DNA of 64,000 nucleotides from Collinsella tanakaei. Its GTDB lineage: Bacteria > Actinomycetota > Coriobacteriia > Coriobacteriales > Coriobacteriaceae. Under the pieces are notes generated by a model. That model was not told the DNA's origin, ran no database searches, and saw nothing but the letters and a program-made list of their open reading frames with translations. A program made the translations under genes and the position numbers. Below, piece by piece: positions 1 through 8,453 of this stretch (positions are counted from its first letter, which is position 1; each line of letters opens with the position of its first letter). The DNA is taken from the NCBI RefSeq assembly GCF_030373545.1, contig NZ_JAUDCO010000003.1, forward strand, positions 124,001-188,000, given 5' to 3'.

Positions 1-594
1 CCCCGCCGGCGCCTGCGAGCCGCCCACGTCGAGCCGTGCCGCAAGCACAGCGGCCGTGGCGAACAGCGCGCCCGCGACATCGAGCGCGATCATGGCTGTC
101 AGGCCCCACAGCGGATAGACCACCGCCGCGATGGCCGTGCCCAGGATGTAGCCGCCCGACTGCACCGCCTGCGTGACGCCCGCCAGGCGAGTCAGGTGCT
201 CGGCCGGCGCCACGAGCGGCGTCAACGTCTGGAACGCTGGAGTGTGGAAGGCACTGCCGATAGCACGGAAGAACAGCGCCGCGATGACCACCCAGACAGG
301 CAGCGCGCCCGTCATCGACACGAGCGCCACGACAGCGCTCACCGCGGCAATGAACAGATCGGCGCCGATGAGCACCCGCTTGAGCGGCAACCGGTCCACG
401 ATGGCGCCGGCGAAGGTGCCGAACAGCGCCAACGGTAAAAAGCCCGCGAGCGACGCCAGCGACAGCATGCTCGCGGAGTTCGTAGCGAGCGTGATATGCC
501 AGATGAAGCCCATCTGCAGAATGGAGCTCGTGAGCACTGAGACGAGCTCACCGCCCCACACGCAGGCGAGCTTGGCCTGCCACGACCGTTCCAT
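1..594 (-). CDS. MFS transporter, N-terminal part (runs off left edge)
   Basis: First 198 residues of a major facilitator superfamily permease, probably an exporter in the cytoplasmic membrane; the C-terminal half lies outside the window. The start at 594 follows a GGGGAG ribosome site and the frame stays open to position 1. Hydrophobic segments recur from about residue 12, and the loop GAIVDRLPLKR at residues 63-73 matches the family's cytoplasmic motif A (G-x3-D-R-x-x-x-R). The overall look is that of the MFS_3/EntS-like exporters. Substrate cannot be inferred. It is divergent from the nitroreductase gene, with a family A repeat between them. Confidence 0.8.
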   Translation of the reverse strand, partial: MERSWQAKLACVWGGELVSVLTSSILQMGFIWHITLATNSASMLSLASLAGFLPLALFGTFAGAIVDRLPLKRVLIGADLFIAAVSAVVALVSMTGALPVWVVIAALFFRAIGSAFHTPAFQTLTPLVAPAEHLTRLAGVTQAVQSGGYILGTAIAAVVYPLWGLTAMIALDVAGALFATAAVLAARLDVGGSQAPAG

Positions 595-662
595 CCACTC
601 CCCTATCACTCATTTCCCGTTCATCTTATCCGATGCAAGCGGGTATCCGATGTGCGGCAGCC

Positions 663-692
663 GACAAGATTGAACCCGGCCCCATCTTGTCG
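663..692. repeat. Family A hairpin repeat, copy 1
   Basis: A 30-base unit beginning GACAAGATTG and ending CATCTTGTC, so its ends can pair; the centre reads AACCCGGCCCC. It lies in the short gap between the divergent MFS and nitroreductase genes. Related copies occur at several other intergenic sites in this window. Confidence 0.7.
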
Positions 693-752
693 CCGGTCGT
701 ACAATCGAGGAGAACCGTTGCGCCCGCGGGCGCCCAGAGGAAGGAAGCGCAT

Positions 753-1268
753 ATGGAGTTCAGCGATGTGATCAAGAGCCGGTATTCCTGCAAGAAGTAC
801 GACGCCACACGCCAGGTGGCGCCCGAGCAGCTCGCGGCCATCCTCGAGGCGGGTCGCGTGGCGCCCACCGCCAAGAACCTGCAGGAGCAGCATGTCTACG
901 TGCTGCAGAGCGAGGCGGACCTCGCCCTGGTCGACGAGCTCACCCCGTGCCGCTACGGCGCGCCGACGGTGCTCGTCGTGGCGTTCGACACCGAAAACGT
1001 CTACACCTATCCGGGCGACGAGCGCGATTCGGGCATCGAGGACGCGACGATCGTGGCGACGCACATGATCCTCGCCGCCACGAACGAGGGCGTGGACAAC
1101 TGCTGGGTCAACCGTGTGGATCCCGCCAAGGCCAAGGCGAAGCTCGGGCTGCCCGACAACGAGGAGATCCTCATGTTCATGGATCTGGGCTTTGCCGCCG
1201 AGGGTGCGGGCCCGCTCGCGAACCACGCCAGTCGCAAGCCGCTCGAGGACACCGTCACCTACCGCTAG
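753..1268 (+). CDS. Nitroreductase family protein
   Basis: 171-residue flavoprotein of the nitroreductase superfamily, expected to bind FMN as a dimer in the cytoplasm and reduce nitro, quinone or similar acceptors with NAD(P)H. The N-terminus MEFSDVIKSRYSCKKYD (residues 1-17) matches the family's phosphate-binding R-x-S-x-R/K-x-Y/F motif, and a Gly-rich segment follows near residue 150. The length is that of the short single-domain forms. An in-frame start at 633 exists, but 753 is preferred because AGGAAGGA lies just upstream and homology begins there. Substrate unknown. Confidence 0.85.
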   Translation: MEFSDVIKSRYSCKKYDATRQVAPEQLAAILEAGRVAPTAKNLQEQHVYVLQSEADLALVDELTPCRYGAPTVLVVAFDTENVYTYPGDERDSGIEDATIVATHMILAATNEGVDNCWVNRVDPAKAKAKLGLPDNEEILMFMDLGFAAEGAGPLANHASRKPLEDTVTYR

Positions 1269-1290
1269 GCAACGGGACGAAACCCGCCAA

Positions 1291-1357
1291 AATGGGGCCA
1301 GGTCCAAACGCGTCGCGACAAGTTTGGACCTGGTACCATCTTGCCGCCATCTTGTCA
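1291..1357. repeat. Family A repeat, composite copy 2
   Basis: Contains one inverted and one direct version of the family A unit: GGGGCCAGGTCCAAAC, then GACAAGTTTGGACCTGG, ending in two CATCTTG motifs. The final TCA (1355-1357) is the complement of the TGA stop of the minus-strand gene, so the repeat edge supplies that stop codon. Confidence 0.7.
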
Positions 1358-2221
1358 GCGCGGATGGCGGCCGATGCGGAAGCGGAGTTCGTCGTCGCGG
1401 CGCTCGACAAGACGTCCGGTCGCCGACAGCGCAAGCCACAACCCCATGACCAGCAGGCATAGGCACACCAAGCTGCCAAGCGAGCCCTCGACGACATCAC
1501 GCGAGATGCCGTCAGGAAGCAGCTCCCATGCCACGCGCGAAAGCAGCACCGTCTGCAGGGCAAAGATCGACGTCAGCGCGCCGGCAAGGTTGAGGGCACG
1601 CACGCCCTTCACCGCGAGCGTCTCGAGCCTGCGGGCGCGCGCCAGGTTGACGATGGCGAGCACGATCATGATGAACGCGTAGCCTGCATACCCGTAGACG
1701 AGCGCACCGGGATAGGCCGCCCCGCTCCCCTGCAGCACAAGGCGCGCCACCGTGCTCGACATCGCCATGACCGCAAGCACGAGCGCCACGCCGACCCGAC
1801 GGCAGCGCCTGAGGGAGTCGACGGTCTCGGGCCGATCCTCGACAGCGACGCTCATGAGCGCGCCTGACGCCAGATAGGATTTGCACGTGTTGAGCACGGC
1901 GATGACAACGCCCACCGAGATCGTCCAGATCGAGCGCGCAAGCAGGCCGGCAACGATGCTCACCACGGCAAACGCCACGTGAAGCGCGCCGATCAGCAGC
2001 CCGAGGGTCATCGCCCGCGCCTCGGGATTGTCGATAAGCGAATGGGGAACCACGCTGCGCACGACGGTGCCGACGCGCGAAACCCGACGGAACGTGACCC
2101 CACCGCCCTCCGCGGCGACCGGCACGCCGGCAAGCCTATTGAGCGCGCGAAACATCCTGCGCTTGATTCGCGTGCGAAGACGGGCGCGCACGCGGCTTTG
2201 CGTCTCGACGATGATTCGCAT
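1355..2221 (-). CDS. Membrane protein of unknown function
   Basis: 288-residue protein I do not recognise. The first 60 residues are strongly basic (several Arg-rich turns such as RIKRRMFRALNR), then about five or six hydrophobic segments follow: roughly residues 72-95, 96-115, 143-165, 170-195, 210-235 and 250-270. The C-terminus is charged (RRDDELRFRIGRHPR). This suggests an integral membrane protein with a basic cytoplasmic N-terminus. The stop codon is made from the TGACAAG edge of a family A repeat, so the native C-terminus may have differed. It stands alone, with repeats on both sides. Confidence 0.6.
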   Translation of the reverse strand: MRIIVETQSRVRARLRTRIKRRMFRALNRLAGVPVAAEGGGVTFRRVSRVGTVVRSVVPHSLIDNPEARAMTLGLLIGALHVAFAVVSIVAGLLARSIWTISVGVVIAVLNTCKSYLASGALMSVAVEDRPETVDSLRRCRRVGVALVLAVMAMSSTVARLVLQGSGAAYPGALVYGYAGYAFIMIVLAIVNLARARRLETLAVKGVRALNLAGALTSIFALQTVLLSRVAWELLPDGISRDVVEGSLGSLVCLCLLVMGLWLALSATGRLVERRDDELRFRIGRHPR

Positions 2222-2248
2222 GCCGCACCTCCCCGCCTATCGCCACTA

Positions 2249-2318
2249 TGGGTTGGTTGGGGACGTGTTCGTTTCATCCCCTTCAGCCCCTCGGGACGTG
2301 TTCGTTCCAGCCCCTCCC
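2249..2318. repeat. Family B repeat, degenerate double copy
   Basis: TGGGTTGGTTGGGGACGTG is followed by a second partial unit, GGGACGTGTTCGTTCCAGCC. The closing CCAACCCA arm is degenerate (CATCCC and CAGCCCC). It sits in the gap upstream of the preceding minus-strand membrane protein gene. Confidence 0.65.
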
Positions 2319-2402
2319 GTTTCCATCATACCCGTAACGAATAGGCAGGCAGGGCAGCCTCGCCGAAGGCAATCGGACAGTAGGCGCTATAGGGCAGACG
2401 CC

Positions 2403-3539
2403 CTATCGAGACGGCCCGATGCCGTACACGTCGTTGCGCAGCAGGCGATAGGCCGCGGCGGCGAGCGGCACGCCCACGAACATGCCCGCGATACCGAACG
2501 CGCCGCCGCCGATCGTTACCGCGGCAAGCACCCAGATGCCGGGCAGCTGGATGGACGAGCCCACCACGTGCGGGTAGATCAGGTCGCCCTCGAGCTGCTG
2601 GAGCACCACGATAAAGATGAGGAAGATGAGCGCCTGCACCGGCGAAACCATGAGAATCAAAAACGCGCCGATCGCCCCGCTGATGAGCGCTCCCACGATG
2701 GGGATGAGCGCCATGAACGCCGTGAGCGCCCCGATCATGAGCGGGTACGGAAGCCCCAGGATGAGCATGCCCACCGCGCACAGCGCGCCGAGCACCACGG
2801 CCTCGGTGCACTGACCCACGAGGAACCGATGGAAGCAATCGTCCGCGATACCGAGGACATAGCGGACGCGCAGCAAAAGATCAGCCCTCAGATAGCGCTC
2901 CATGATCAGGTCGCGCTGAACGGCGAGGCGCTCCTTGTTGAGCAGCACGAAGAGGGCGAAGATGAACCCGAGGAAAAACGTCGCCGTCCCGGAGACCACA
3001 CCCGACACCGCGCCGACCACGCCCGACATGACGACACCGGCAAGGTCGCTCACATGCGATTTCCAATCGAACGCCTCGAGGGATGCGCTCACGCTGTTCA
3101 CCAGATCGGGCGTGATGAGGTCGCTCTCCTCGAGCCAGTCGAACAGCGCGACCGTTGCCACGGGGACTTCGTCGATCAACAGGCGCACGCAGTCGATGAG
3201 CTGGGGCACCACAAGCCACAGCACCGCCGTCGCCACGACGACGAGCGTGAGCAGCGCTGCGACGAGGCTGATCGCCGGGCGCAGGCGGCAAACGAGGCGG
3301 TTGTCGCTTGCGGGCAAGAAGTGCCGCTCGAAAAAGCTCATGAGGATGTTGAGCGGGTAGGCGAGCACGAGGCCGAGCGCAAGCGGAGCCACCGCCGATG
3401 CGATGAGCCCGACGAAGCCGGCGATATTCGGCCAGTAGTAGATGCCGAGATACACCGCGAAGGCGGCGAGGGCGATCAGGGCGATCGTACGCGGGCTGGG
3501 CTGGTTCATGGATGTTCCCCTCAAGAGGCCATCGGACAC
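2403..3539 (-). CDS. AI-2E family transporter (PerM-like)
   Basis: 378-residue multi-spanning membrane protein of the AI-2E/PerM family, whose members export autoinducer-2 or act as Na+/H+ antiporters; the substrate here is not shown by the sequence. Typical layout: two N-terminal membrane helices (about residues 15-60), a helix near 80-105, a long extracytoplasmic stretch at about 110-180, then a hydrophobic C-terminal block with the family-like segments PYPLMIGALTAFMALIPIVG and PGIWVLAAVTIGG. Length is normal. It is monocistronic, with a family A foldback upstream and family B copies downstream. Confidence 0.85.
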   Translation of the reverse strand: MSDGLLRGTSMNQPSPRTIALIALAAFAVYLGIYYWPNIAGFVGLIASAVAPLALGLVLAYPLNILMSFFERHFLPASDNRLVCRLRPAISLVAALLTLVVVATAVLWLVVPQLIDCVRLLIDEVPVATVALFDWLEESDLITPDLVNSVSASLEAFDWKSHVSDLAGVVMSGVVGAVSGVVSGTATFFLGFIFALFVLLNKERLAVQRDLIMERYLRADLLLRVRYVLGIADDCFHRFLVGQCTEAVVLGALCAVGMLILGLPYPLMIGALTAFMALIPIVGALISGAIGAFLILMVSPVQALIFLIFIVVLQQLEGDLIYPHVVGSSIQLPGIWVLAAVTIGGGAFGIAGMFVGVPLAAAAYRLLRNDVYGIGPSR

Positions 3540-3580
3540 TTCGCTCCATCATACCCGCTTCGTCGCGTGACGGGATGGCG

Positions 3581-3643
3581 ACGGGATGGGGCCGGGTTCA
3601 ATCTTGTCGATGCCGGCAAGATTGAACCCGGCCCCGTCCTGTC
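3581..3643. repeat. Family A repeat, inverted pair (copy 3)
   Basis: Two family A units face each other: GGGGCCGGGTTCAATCTTG and its exact complement CAAGATTGAACCCGGCCCC, separated by about ten bases. The pair can form a 19-bp perfect stem. It lies between two genes pointing away from each other. Confidence 0.75.
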
Positions 3644-3760
3644 ATGAAAGCCGTGCGCGATACAAGACGGCACATAGGCCGAACAGCTGCGACCGGAACC
3701 ATCCTGAACCGCCGCAATGCCGCTATCATGCAGGCAGGCTATGAGACTCGCGGGGGCATC

Positions 3761-4885
3761 ATGAACGAACACGTCACCAGAAACGAGCGGTTGCTCATCC
3801 AGTGGTACTACGCCATGGTGCCGTTCGCGCAGCGCGCCTTCAGGTACATGATCATCGTGATGGTCGAATACCTCTTCCTCAGCATGCTCGACGACCTCGT
3901 GTTCCACAACCCGGGCCTGTACCCCGGCGGACTCTTCGCCATGCTCGCCATCGTGATCGCATTTACCTTCGTGAAGTGCTACGCCTTGCTCGCCTCCCGC
4001 GTGGACCTCAACAGGAAAACGTGGAACTCCGTCGCCAGCAAGGCGCGAGCGGCAAAGCGTCGCAAGGCGGAAACCGTCCAAGACGACGACTTGGACGACA
4101 GCAAACGCCGCGCAGAGATCGGCCGGCGCGGGATGCAATCGGTCTTCACCTTCCGCGAGGACACCGACGGCCTCATGCGCGCCGCGTGGAGGGTTGCCGA
4201 ACCTCTCGGCATACCGCTGCCCAATCCCAAACACTTCCGCCGGGCCGTCCTCGCCGTGGCCCTCGTCCTGCTCGCGGCCGTCTACGTGCCCCATTACATC
4301 GGACGCGCCGCGACCATGCAACAGCAGACCGAGGTCGCAGCCCAGACGACGCGCGAGCTCGCGGCGTCGTTCGAGGAAGCAGGGCTCAACACCTTCGTGC
4401 CCGACCCCACCGACGAACATGAAAAGGTCAGCTACTACGTCACCGGCGATATCGTTGACGAGGCGGGCACCGAGACCGGCTCCGTGCGCGTGGACGTCGA
4501 TAACGCGGGTCGCGTGATTGAGGTCTGGTACTCAATCGACCTTGACCCCGCGGTGAGCGCGGCCGACAACCTCGCGTACATCGAGAGCAACCTTGCGCTT
4601 ATGCACGGCGCGGTTGAGGCGGCCGAACCGCCCGCCCTTGTTCCCGGACTCGTGACCGCTGGCGAGCTGCCCCAGGAATTCAAGGACGCCTTCCTCGCGG
4701 CCGACATGAAGGAGGGCTTCTCCCTCGACCGCTACGACGTCGATTCCGCCATCGTCGACGACGCCGAGCTGCGATTTATGTTCGTCGCCGGCGCCGAAGA
4801 CACCTGGGATGGAAGCGATGAGTGCTACGTCTCGCTCACCGTCGAGGTTGACGACGAGCTTCTTGTGGAGTCGCTTCCCCGGTAG
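3761..4885 (+). CDS. Membrane-anchored protein of unknown function
   Basis: 374 residues, not recognised. Two membrane segments lie near residues 25-75 (AFRYMIIVMVEYLFLSM, then GGLFAMLAIVIAFTFVKCY), followed by a basic cytoplasmic stretch of about 80 residues rich in Lys, Arg and Asp. A third membrane helix is at about 163-182 (AVLAVALVLLAAVYV). The remaining 190 residues are acidic and soluble and probably lie outside the membrane. Start 3761 is preferred over in-frame ATGs at 3644 and 3728 because GCGGGGGC precedes it. No operon partner. Confidence 0.6.
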   Translation: MNEHVTRNERLLIQWYYAMVPFAQRAFRYMIIVMVEYLFLSMLDDLVFHNPGLYPGGLFAMLAIVIAFTFVKCYALLASRVDLNRKTWNSVASKARAAKRRKAETVQDDDLDDSKRRAEIGRRGMQSVFTFREDTDGLMRAAWRVAEPLGIPLPNPKHFRRAVLAVALVLLAAVYVPHYIGRAATMQQQTEVAAQTTRELAASFEEAGLNTFVPDPTDEHEKVSYYVTGDIVDEAGTETGSVRVDVDNAGRVIEVWYSIDLDPAVSAADNLAYIESNLALMHGAVEAAEPPALVPGLVTAGELPQEFKDAFLAADMKEGFSLDRYDVDSAIVDDAELRFMFVAGAEDTWDGSDECYVSLTVEVDDELLVESLPR

Positions 4886-4912
4886 CGGGCACCGGATACG
4901 CGTTGCCGGGCG

Positions 4913-5818
4913 CTACCGGGATGCGCGCATGGCAAGCGCGATGGCGAGAACGTCACCCTTCACCTCGGCTGCGATATCCATCCCCATGGCCCGGGCCAGG
5001 TTCGCACAGATCGCAAGTCCCAGGCCGCTGCCAGCGGCGGCGCGCGTCGCATCCGCTTGGTAGAATCGATCGAACAGCCGCGCCGCGTCGATGGACCCTG
5101 GATTCGCGATGGCGTTTGAAACAATCAGCAGAACGCGATCGCCCTCCTGGCGCGCCGAGATTCTCGGGGCCGCCGAGCCGTGCCGGAGCGCATTCACCAC
5201 GAGATTCGTGAGGATGCGAGCGAGCGCATCACGGTCGGCGTCGACGGTAAGGGCATCGTCCTCAAAAGCGACCTGCGGTTCCCATCCGCGCTCTTCGAAG
5301 ACAGGATACTGACCCAACAGGATTTCCTCCGCGAAGGGCTTGAGCGCCACGGGCTCCACCGTGAGTGCCAGGTCCGGGTCAGTCGACTTTGTATACGCGA
5401 AGAGCTGATCGAGCAGCTCCGTCGTGGCGTCGATGCGCGCCGCCGCAGCGTCCAGGTGCTGCTCGCGCTGATCGGGGTCCGCCTCATCGCGCGCAAGCTG
5501 TAGATAGCCTTTAGCACCCATCAGCGGCGTGCGGATGTCATGAGAAAGCGACGAGAGGTCGCGCTGAAACTCCTGCTGATGGCGCAGCGCCTCGACGCGC
5601 GCCTGCGCGCCGCGATCGAGCTCGGCGTTGACAGCGTCCGCCAGGTCCGTGACACCCGGAGCTCCGCCCGCCGTCACGCGCATGTTGCTCTGCGGGTCGC
5701 GTTCACGCAGGAAGTGCGCGATACGGCGCAGCTCGCCCAGGTAACGAGCTCCGGCGAGCAGCAAGCCCATACCCAGCCCGATCACGAACAAGACGATGGC
5801 CAGTACGCTGGTGTCCAT
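4913..5818 (-). CDS. Sensor histidine kinase
   Basis: 301-residue two-component sensor kinase. One membrane helix (residues 4-24) is followed directly by a HAMP-like linker and a HisKA domain with phospho-accepting His93 in SLSHDIRTPLMG. The C-terminal ATPase domain shows an N box (NLVVNALRHG), an F box (DRFYQAD) and the Gly-rich GSGLGLAICANL. With almost no extracytoplasmic part it resembles kinases that sense through partner membrane proteins such as ABC permeases. The start at 5818 is set by AGGAGGG. It probably works with the response regulator at 8454-9179, the ABC genes lying between them, but an inverted-repeat element separates it from the permease. Confidence 0.85.
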   Translation of the reverse strand: MDTSVLAIVLFVIGLGMGLLLAGARYLGELRRIAHFLRERDPQSNMRVTAGGAPGVTDLADAVNAELDRGAQARVEALRHQQEFQRDLSSLSHDIRTPLMGAKGYLQLARDEADPDQREQHLDAAAARIDATTELLDQLFAYTKSTDPDLALTVEPVALKPFAEEILLGQYPVFEERGWEPQVAFEDDALTVDADRDALARILTNLVVNALRHGSAAPRISARQEGDRVLLIVSNAIANPGSIDAARLFDRFYQADATRAAAGSGLGLAICANLARAMGMDIAAEVKGDVLAIALAMRASR

Positions 5819-5988
5819 GGGCCCTCCTAACACGCCACCCTCTCACTGCCCTTAGCGCTATTGTGCCGAAAATGATCGGTTAAGGCCATCTGCCGACATA
5901 TTGGCACGTCAAACGCGCGGACGTTCCCGTATCCGCTTGGCGGTCTTACGTAGTTCACGCGACTCAAATCGTGCCTCGTCATCTCAAA

Positions 5989-6203
5989 CTGGACAATTTG
6001 TTCAGATATGAAGGTCTTGGCGCGCAAATAGCCGCATCTGATCGGCAAACAAGCCGACGGATTCCGTCATACGTTCGCATGATTTGGCCGTTTTGAATAA
6101 AATCCCCTTGGATTCATCTCGTTTCGTATATAAACGCCTGCGACTCGTACGTGAAACTCCGTTGGAGGCAAAAACAACCTTCATATCTGAACAAATTGTC
6201 CAG
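5989..6203. repeat. 215-bp element with perfect 27-bp inverted ends
   Basis: The left end (5989-6015, starting CTGGACAATTTGTTCAGAT) is repeated exactly in inverted orientation at 6177-6203. The 161-bp centre is clearly more AT-rich than its surroundings (GTATATAAACG, TTTTGAATAAAATCC) and includes the small palindrome GACGGATTCCGTC. It separates the ABC permease from the histidine kinase on the same strand. It could be an invertible regulatory segment or a non-autonomous mobile element; no recombinase or target duplication is visible. A 60-codon frame spans the centre, but no ribosome site supports it. Confidence 0.75.
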
Positions 6204-6314
6204 GTTCAGCGGGCAACCATCCTGCGTCTCCCAGATATACGGCAACGATCGCCCCGCAGACGTCACGTAGACCGCGGGGCTCGTTGCCCGGCACACGACT
6301 AGCGCGCACGCCAC

Positions 6315-7199
6315 CTAGATATCGCGCTTGCGGGAGATGAGAAGCACGACAGCGCCGGCGAGAACGATCCAGATAATGCCTGTGAGAACCGTCTGGATGC
6401 CGGGGGCGATGGTGAAGGCGTAACCTGCCTCTCCCCAGATGCCGAGCGACGCGTTGAGGAACAGCTGCCCGCCCTGGCTCAGGTTGTTGAGCGCCGTGGA
6501 GGGCATCCAAGCGGCAAGGGTCTCGAGCACCGGGCGGATCGGCTGCAGCGCGCTCAGGATCCCGCCGGTGGAATACGCCAGGCCCATGAGTGTCTGCGGC
6601 ACCATCGAAGCGGCAAAGCAGAAAACGCCGATGTAGCTCACCGGGCTCACGCGAGTCGCGTACACGAGGATGAGGGAACACGCGGAAAGCGCCCAGGTGT
6701 TGAGCCAAAAGCCCACGAACCAGCCGATGACCTCGACGGGGCCCTCCGACACGGCGAACTCCGGATGGCCCGCCGTCATGATCGGCAGAAACGCCAGCAC
6801 GACAACGGTAGCGAACAGGATGACCAACGCGGACAGGACACCTGCGAACAGCAGTTTGCCGACGATATACGAAAGCCTGCCCGCACGCGCCGAGAGCACG
6901 GATTTGATGTAGCCTCCCTTGAACTCGGCGAGGGAATGCTCAACGACCATGAATGCGACGCAGAGCGGTACCAGGCCGTTCAGCATGTCGGCGAAATAGA
7001 CCGTGAGCGAGGTCTTCGTCACCACGTTACCGATGGTGCCGCCCGTCATGTCATGGAACATCGGGCTGTTCGCGAAAGCCACCAGGGCCATGACGATGCC
7101 ATAGGCGGCAAGGATCGCGATGCCGTATTGCCAGAAGCTACCGCGGAGACCGCGCGGACGCGTGATGCGGTACAGGTCGGATTTGATGAGGTTCAACAT
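6315..7199 (-). CDS. ABC transporter permease (ABC-2 type)
   Basis: 294-residue membrane subunit for the ATPase just upstream. About six hydrophobic segments are visible (roughly residues 25-48, 70-90, 105-140, 150-180, 185-205, 265-285), and the N-terminus MLNLIKSDLYRITR is typical of permeases of the bacitracin/lantibiotic self-protection and EcsB-like type. The ribosome site AAGGAAGG overlaps the end of the 23-residue peptide gene, suggesting coupled translation. The setting (response regulator, ATPase, permease, histidine kinase) suggests export of, or resistance to, a cell-envelope-active peptide; that role is an inference. Confidence 0.85.
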   Translation of the reverse strand: MLNLIKSDLYRITRPRGLRGSFWQYGIAILAAYGIVMALVAFANSPMFHDMTGGTIGNVVTKTSLTVYFADMLNGLVPLCVAFMVVEHSLAEFKGGYIKSVLSARAGRLSYIVGKLLFAGVLSALVILFATVVVLAFLPIMTAGHPEFAVSEGPVEVIGWFVGFWLNTWALSACSLILVYATRVSPVSYIGVFCFAASMVPQTLMGLAYSTGGILSALQPIRPVLETLAAWMPSTALNNLSQGGQLFLNASLGIWGEAGYAFTIAPGIQTVLTGIIWIVLAGAVVLLISRKRDI

Positions 7200-7203
7200 G
7201 GTC

Positions 7204-7275
7204 TTACCTTCCTTTGCGGCGGGAGAAGAGAGCGGGAACGAGTTCGACGAGGGCGTCGATCAGGCAATCGAGCAT
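7204..7275 (-). CDS. 23-residue peptide between ABC ATPase and permease
   Basis: MLDCLIDALVELVPALFSRR begins this 23-residue frame, which ends KGR. A strong GGGAGGTAGG ribosome site lies four bases before the ATG, inside the end of the ATPase gene. The stop codon lies within the ribosome site of the permease. The peptide is an amphipathic or hydrophobic helix with a basic tail, so it may sit at the membrane or simply couple translation of the two ABC genes. It matches no family I know. The good ribosome site and tight fit support it as real. Confidence 0.5.
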   Translation of the reverse strand: MLDCLIDALVELVPALFSRRKGR

Positions 7276-7279
7276 CGTC

Positions 7280-8308
7280 CTACCTCCCACTTCGCATATG
7301 CGATGGCGTGTAGGCAGCCTGGCCGGCGCCGCCGTCCATGAGCTCCACGAAGTAATCCTCGATATCGCGTTCGAGCACCGAAAGCTCCAACACCACCTGA
7401 TCGGCTTCGTGCAGGATGCGGGATACGTCCTCGACCGCTGGCGCACCGGATGCCGCAGGGTCGGTCGCCGCGCCACCGAAAGCTGCGGCAGCGTGGCGCG
7501 CTCCCCCACTGACCACGATGGCCTGGTCGGGCTCCACGCGGAAGGTCGCCCCTGGCAGACGCTCCTCAAGGATCGCGAGCGCGCGGGCGGGGTCGGCGGT
7601 CTTCACGCGCACCGAGCTTCCGCAGGTGGCGTGCAGCTCCTCGTCGGTGAACTCGCGCACCATGCGGCCGGCCGCGATGACGCCGAAGCGCGTGCACACG
7701 CGCATGAGCTGGTCGAGCACGTGGCTCGAGATGACGATGGTCACGCCGCGTTCCTGATTGAGCCGCACGAGCGCCCGGCGCAGGTCGCGCGTCGTCTCGG
7801 GGTCCATACCGTTGAACGGCTCGTCGAGCAGCAGCAAGTCGGGCGATCCCACGAGCGCAAGCGCAAGGCCCAGGCGCTGCTTCATGCCCTGCGAGAACTT
7901 CTTGACCTTGCGCGTGCCGGCTGCCTCAAGGCCTACGAGCTGAAGCAGCTCGTCCACCTGCTCGCGCGGACGCACCACACCCATGGCGAGCGCCTTCATC
8001 ATGAGGTTCTCGCCCGCCGAGAAGTTGGGCATGACACCCGGTTCCTCGATAAGCGCGCCGATGCGCGAAGGCGCGGCCGAGAAGCTGCCGGCGCGGCCGG
8101 CGCCCGCCTCGCCGCTGCCGAACAGCGCGAGCTCGCCTGAGGTCGGGGTCGTCAGCCCGGCGATCATCTTCATGGTCGTCGACTTGCCGGCGCCGTTTTT
8201 GCCGACGAAGCCGTAGATGTCTCCTGAGGCCACCCGCATGTTCAGGTGGTCGACGGCAAAGGCCTTTCCGTATCGCTTGGTGAGACCGCGAATATCAATC
8301 ACGTTCAT
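7280..8308 (-). CDS. ABC transporter ATP-binding protein
   Basis: 342-residue ATPase. Walker A is GKNGAGKST (about residues 36-44), the signature is FSQGMKQR, and Walker B is LLLLDEPFNGMDP followed by the H-loop in VISSHVL. A C-terminal extension of about 110 residues after the catalytic core is typical of ATPases paired with ABC-2 permeases that move peptides or drugs. The start at 8308 is set by GGGAGC; an ATG four codons earlier is poorly placed. It is the first gene of the ATPase-peptide-permease unit, downstream of direct repeats that look like response regulator sites. Confidence 0.9.
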   Translation of the reverse strand: MNVIDIRGLTKRYGKAFAVDHLNMRVASGDIYGFVGKNGAGKSTTMKMIAGLTTPTSGELALFGSGEAGAGRAGSFSAAPSRIGALIEEPGVMPNFSAGENLMMKALAMGVVRPREQVDELLQLVGLEAAGTRKVKKFSQGMKQRLGLALALVGSPDLLLLDEPFNGMDPETTRDLRRALVRLNQERGVTIVISSHVLDQLMRVCTRFGVIAAGRMVREFTDEELHATCGSSVRVKTADPARALAILEERLPGATFRVEPDQAIVVSGGARHAAAAFGGAATDPAASGAPAVEDVSRILHEADQVVLELSVLERDIEDYFVELMDGGAGQAAYTPSHMRSGR

Positions 8309-8378
8309 GGTTGCTCCCATCTGCTGTGTCCAGCGGGCGCGCCGCCTTTGTCGGCGCCTGCCCCGCTTGTTGACTACG

Positions 8379-8434
8379 AGTATGGAAGGCGACCTTTGAG
8401 CGCGTCTTATCCAAGGTTTAAGAAAGGTTAAAGA
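8379..8434 (-). promoter_or_regulatory. Likely response regulator boxes and promoter for the ABC genes
   Basis: Two adjacent 11-base direct repeats, AAGGTTTAAGA (8413-8423) and AAGGTTAAAGA (8424-8434), have the one-turn spacing used by OmpR-family regulators. A possible -10, CATACT on the minus strand (8379-8384), lies about 30 bases downstream. They precede the ABC ATPase gene and follow the response regulator gene, so regulation by that protein is likely. Confidence 0.5.
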
Positions 8435-8453
8435 AGGGGCCGGATTTCTAAGA

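Noticed and set aside
6002-6184. 60-codon frame across the centre of the 27-bp inverted-repeat element
   Set aside because: It starts and ends in the arms themselves, lacks a ribosome site and resembles no protein; probably a chance frame in AT-rich DNA.
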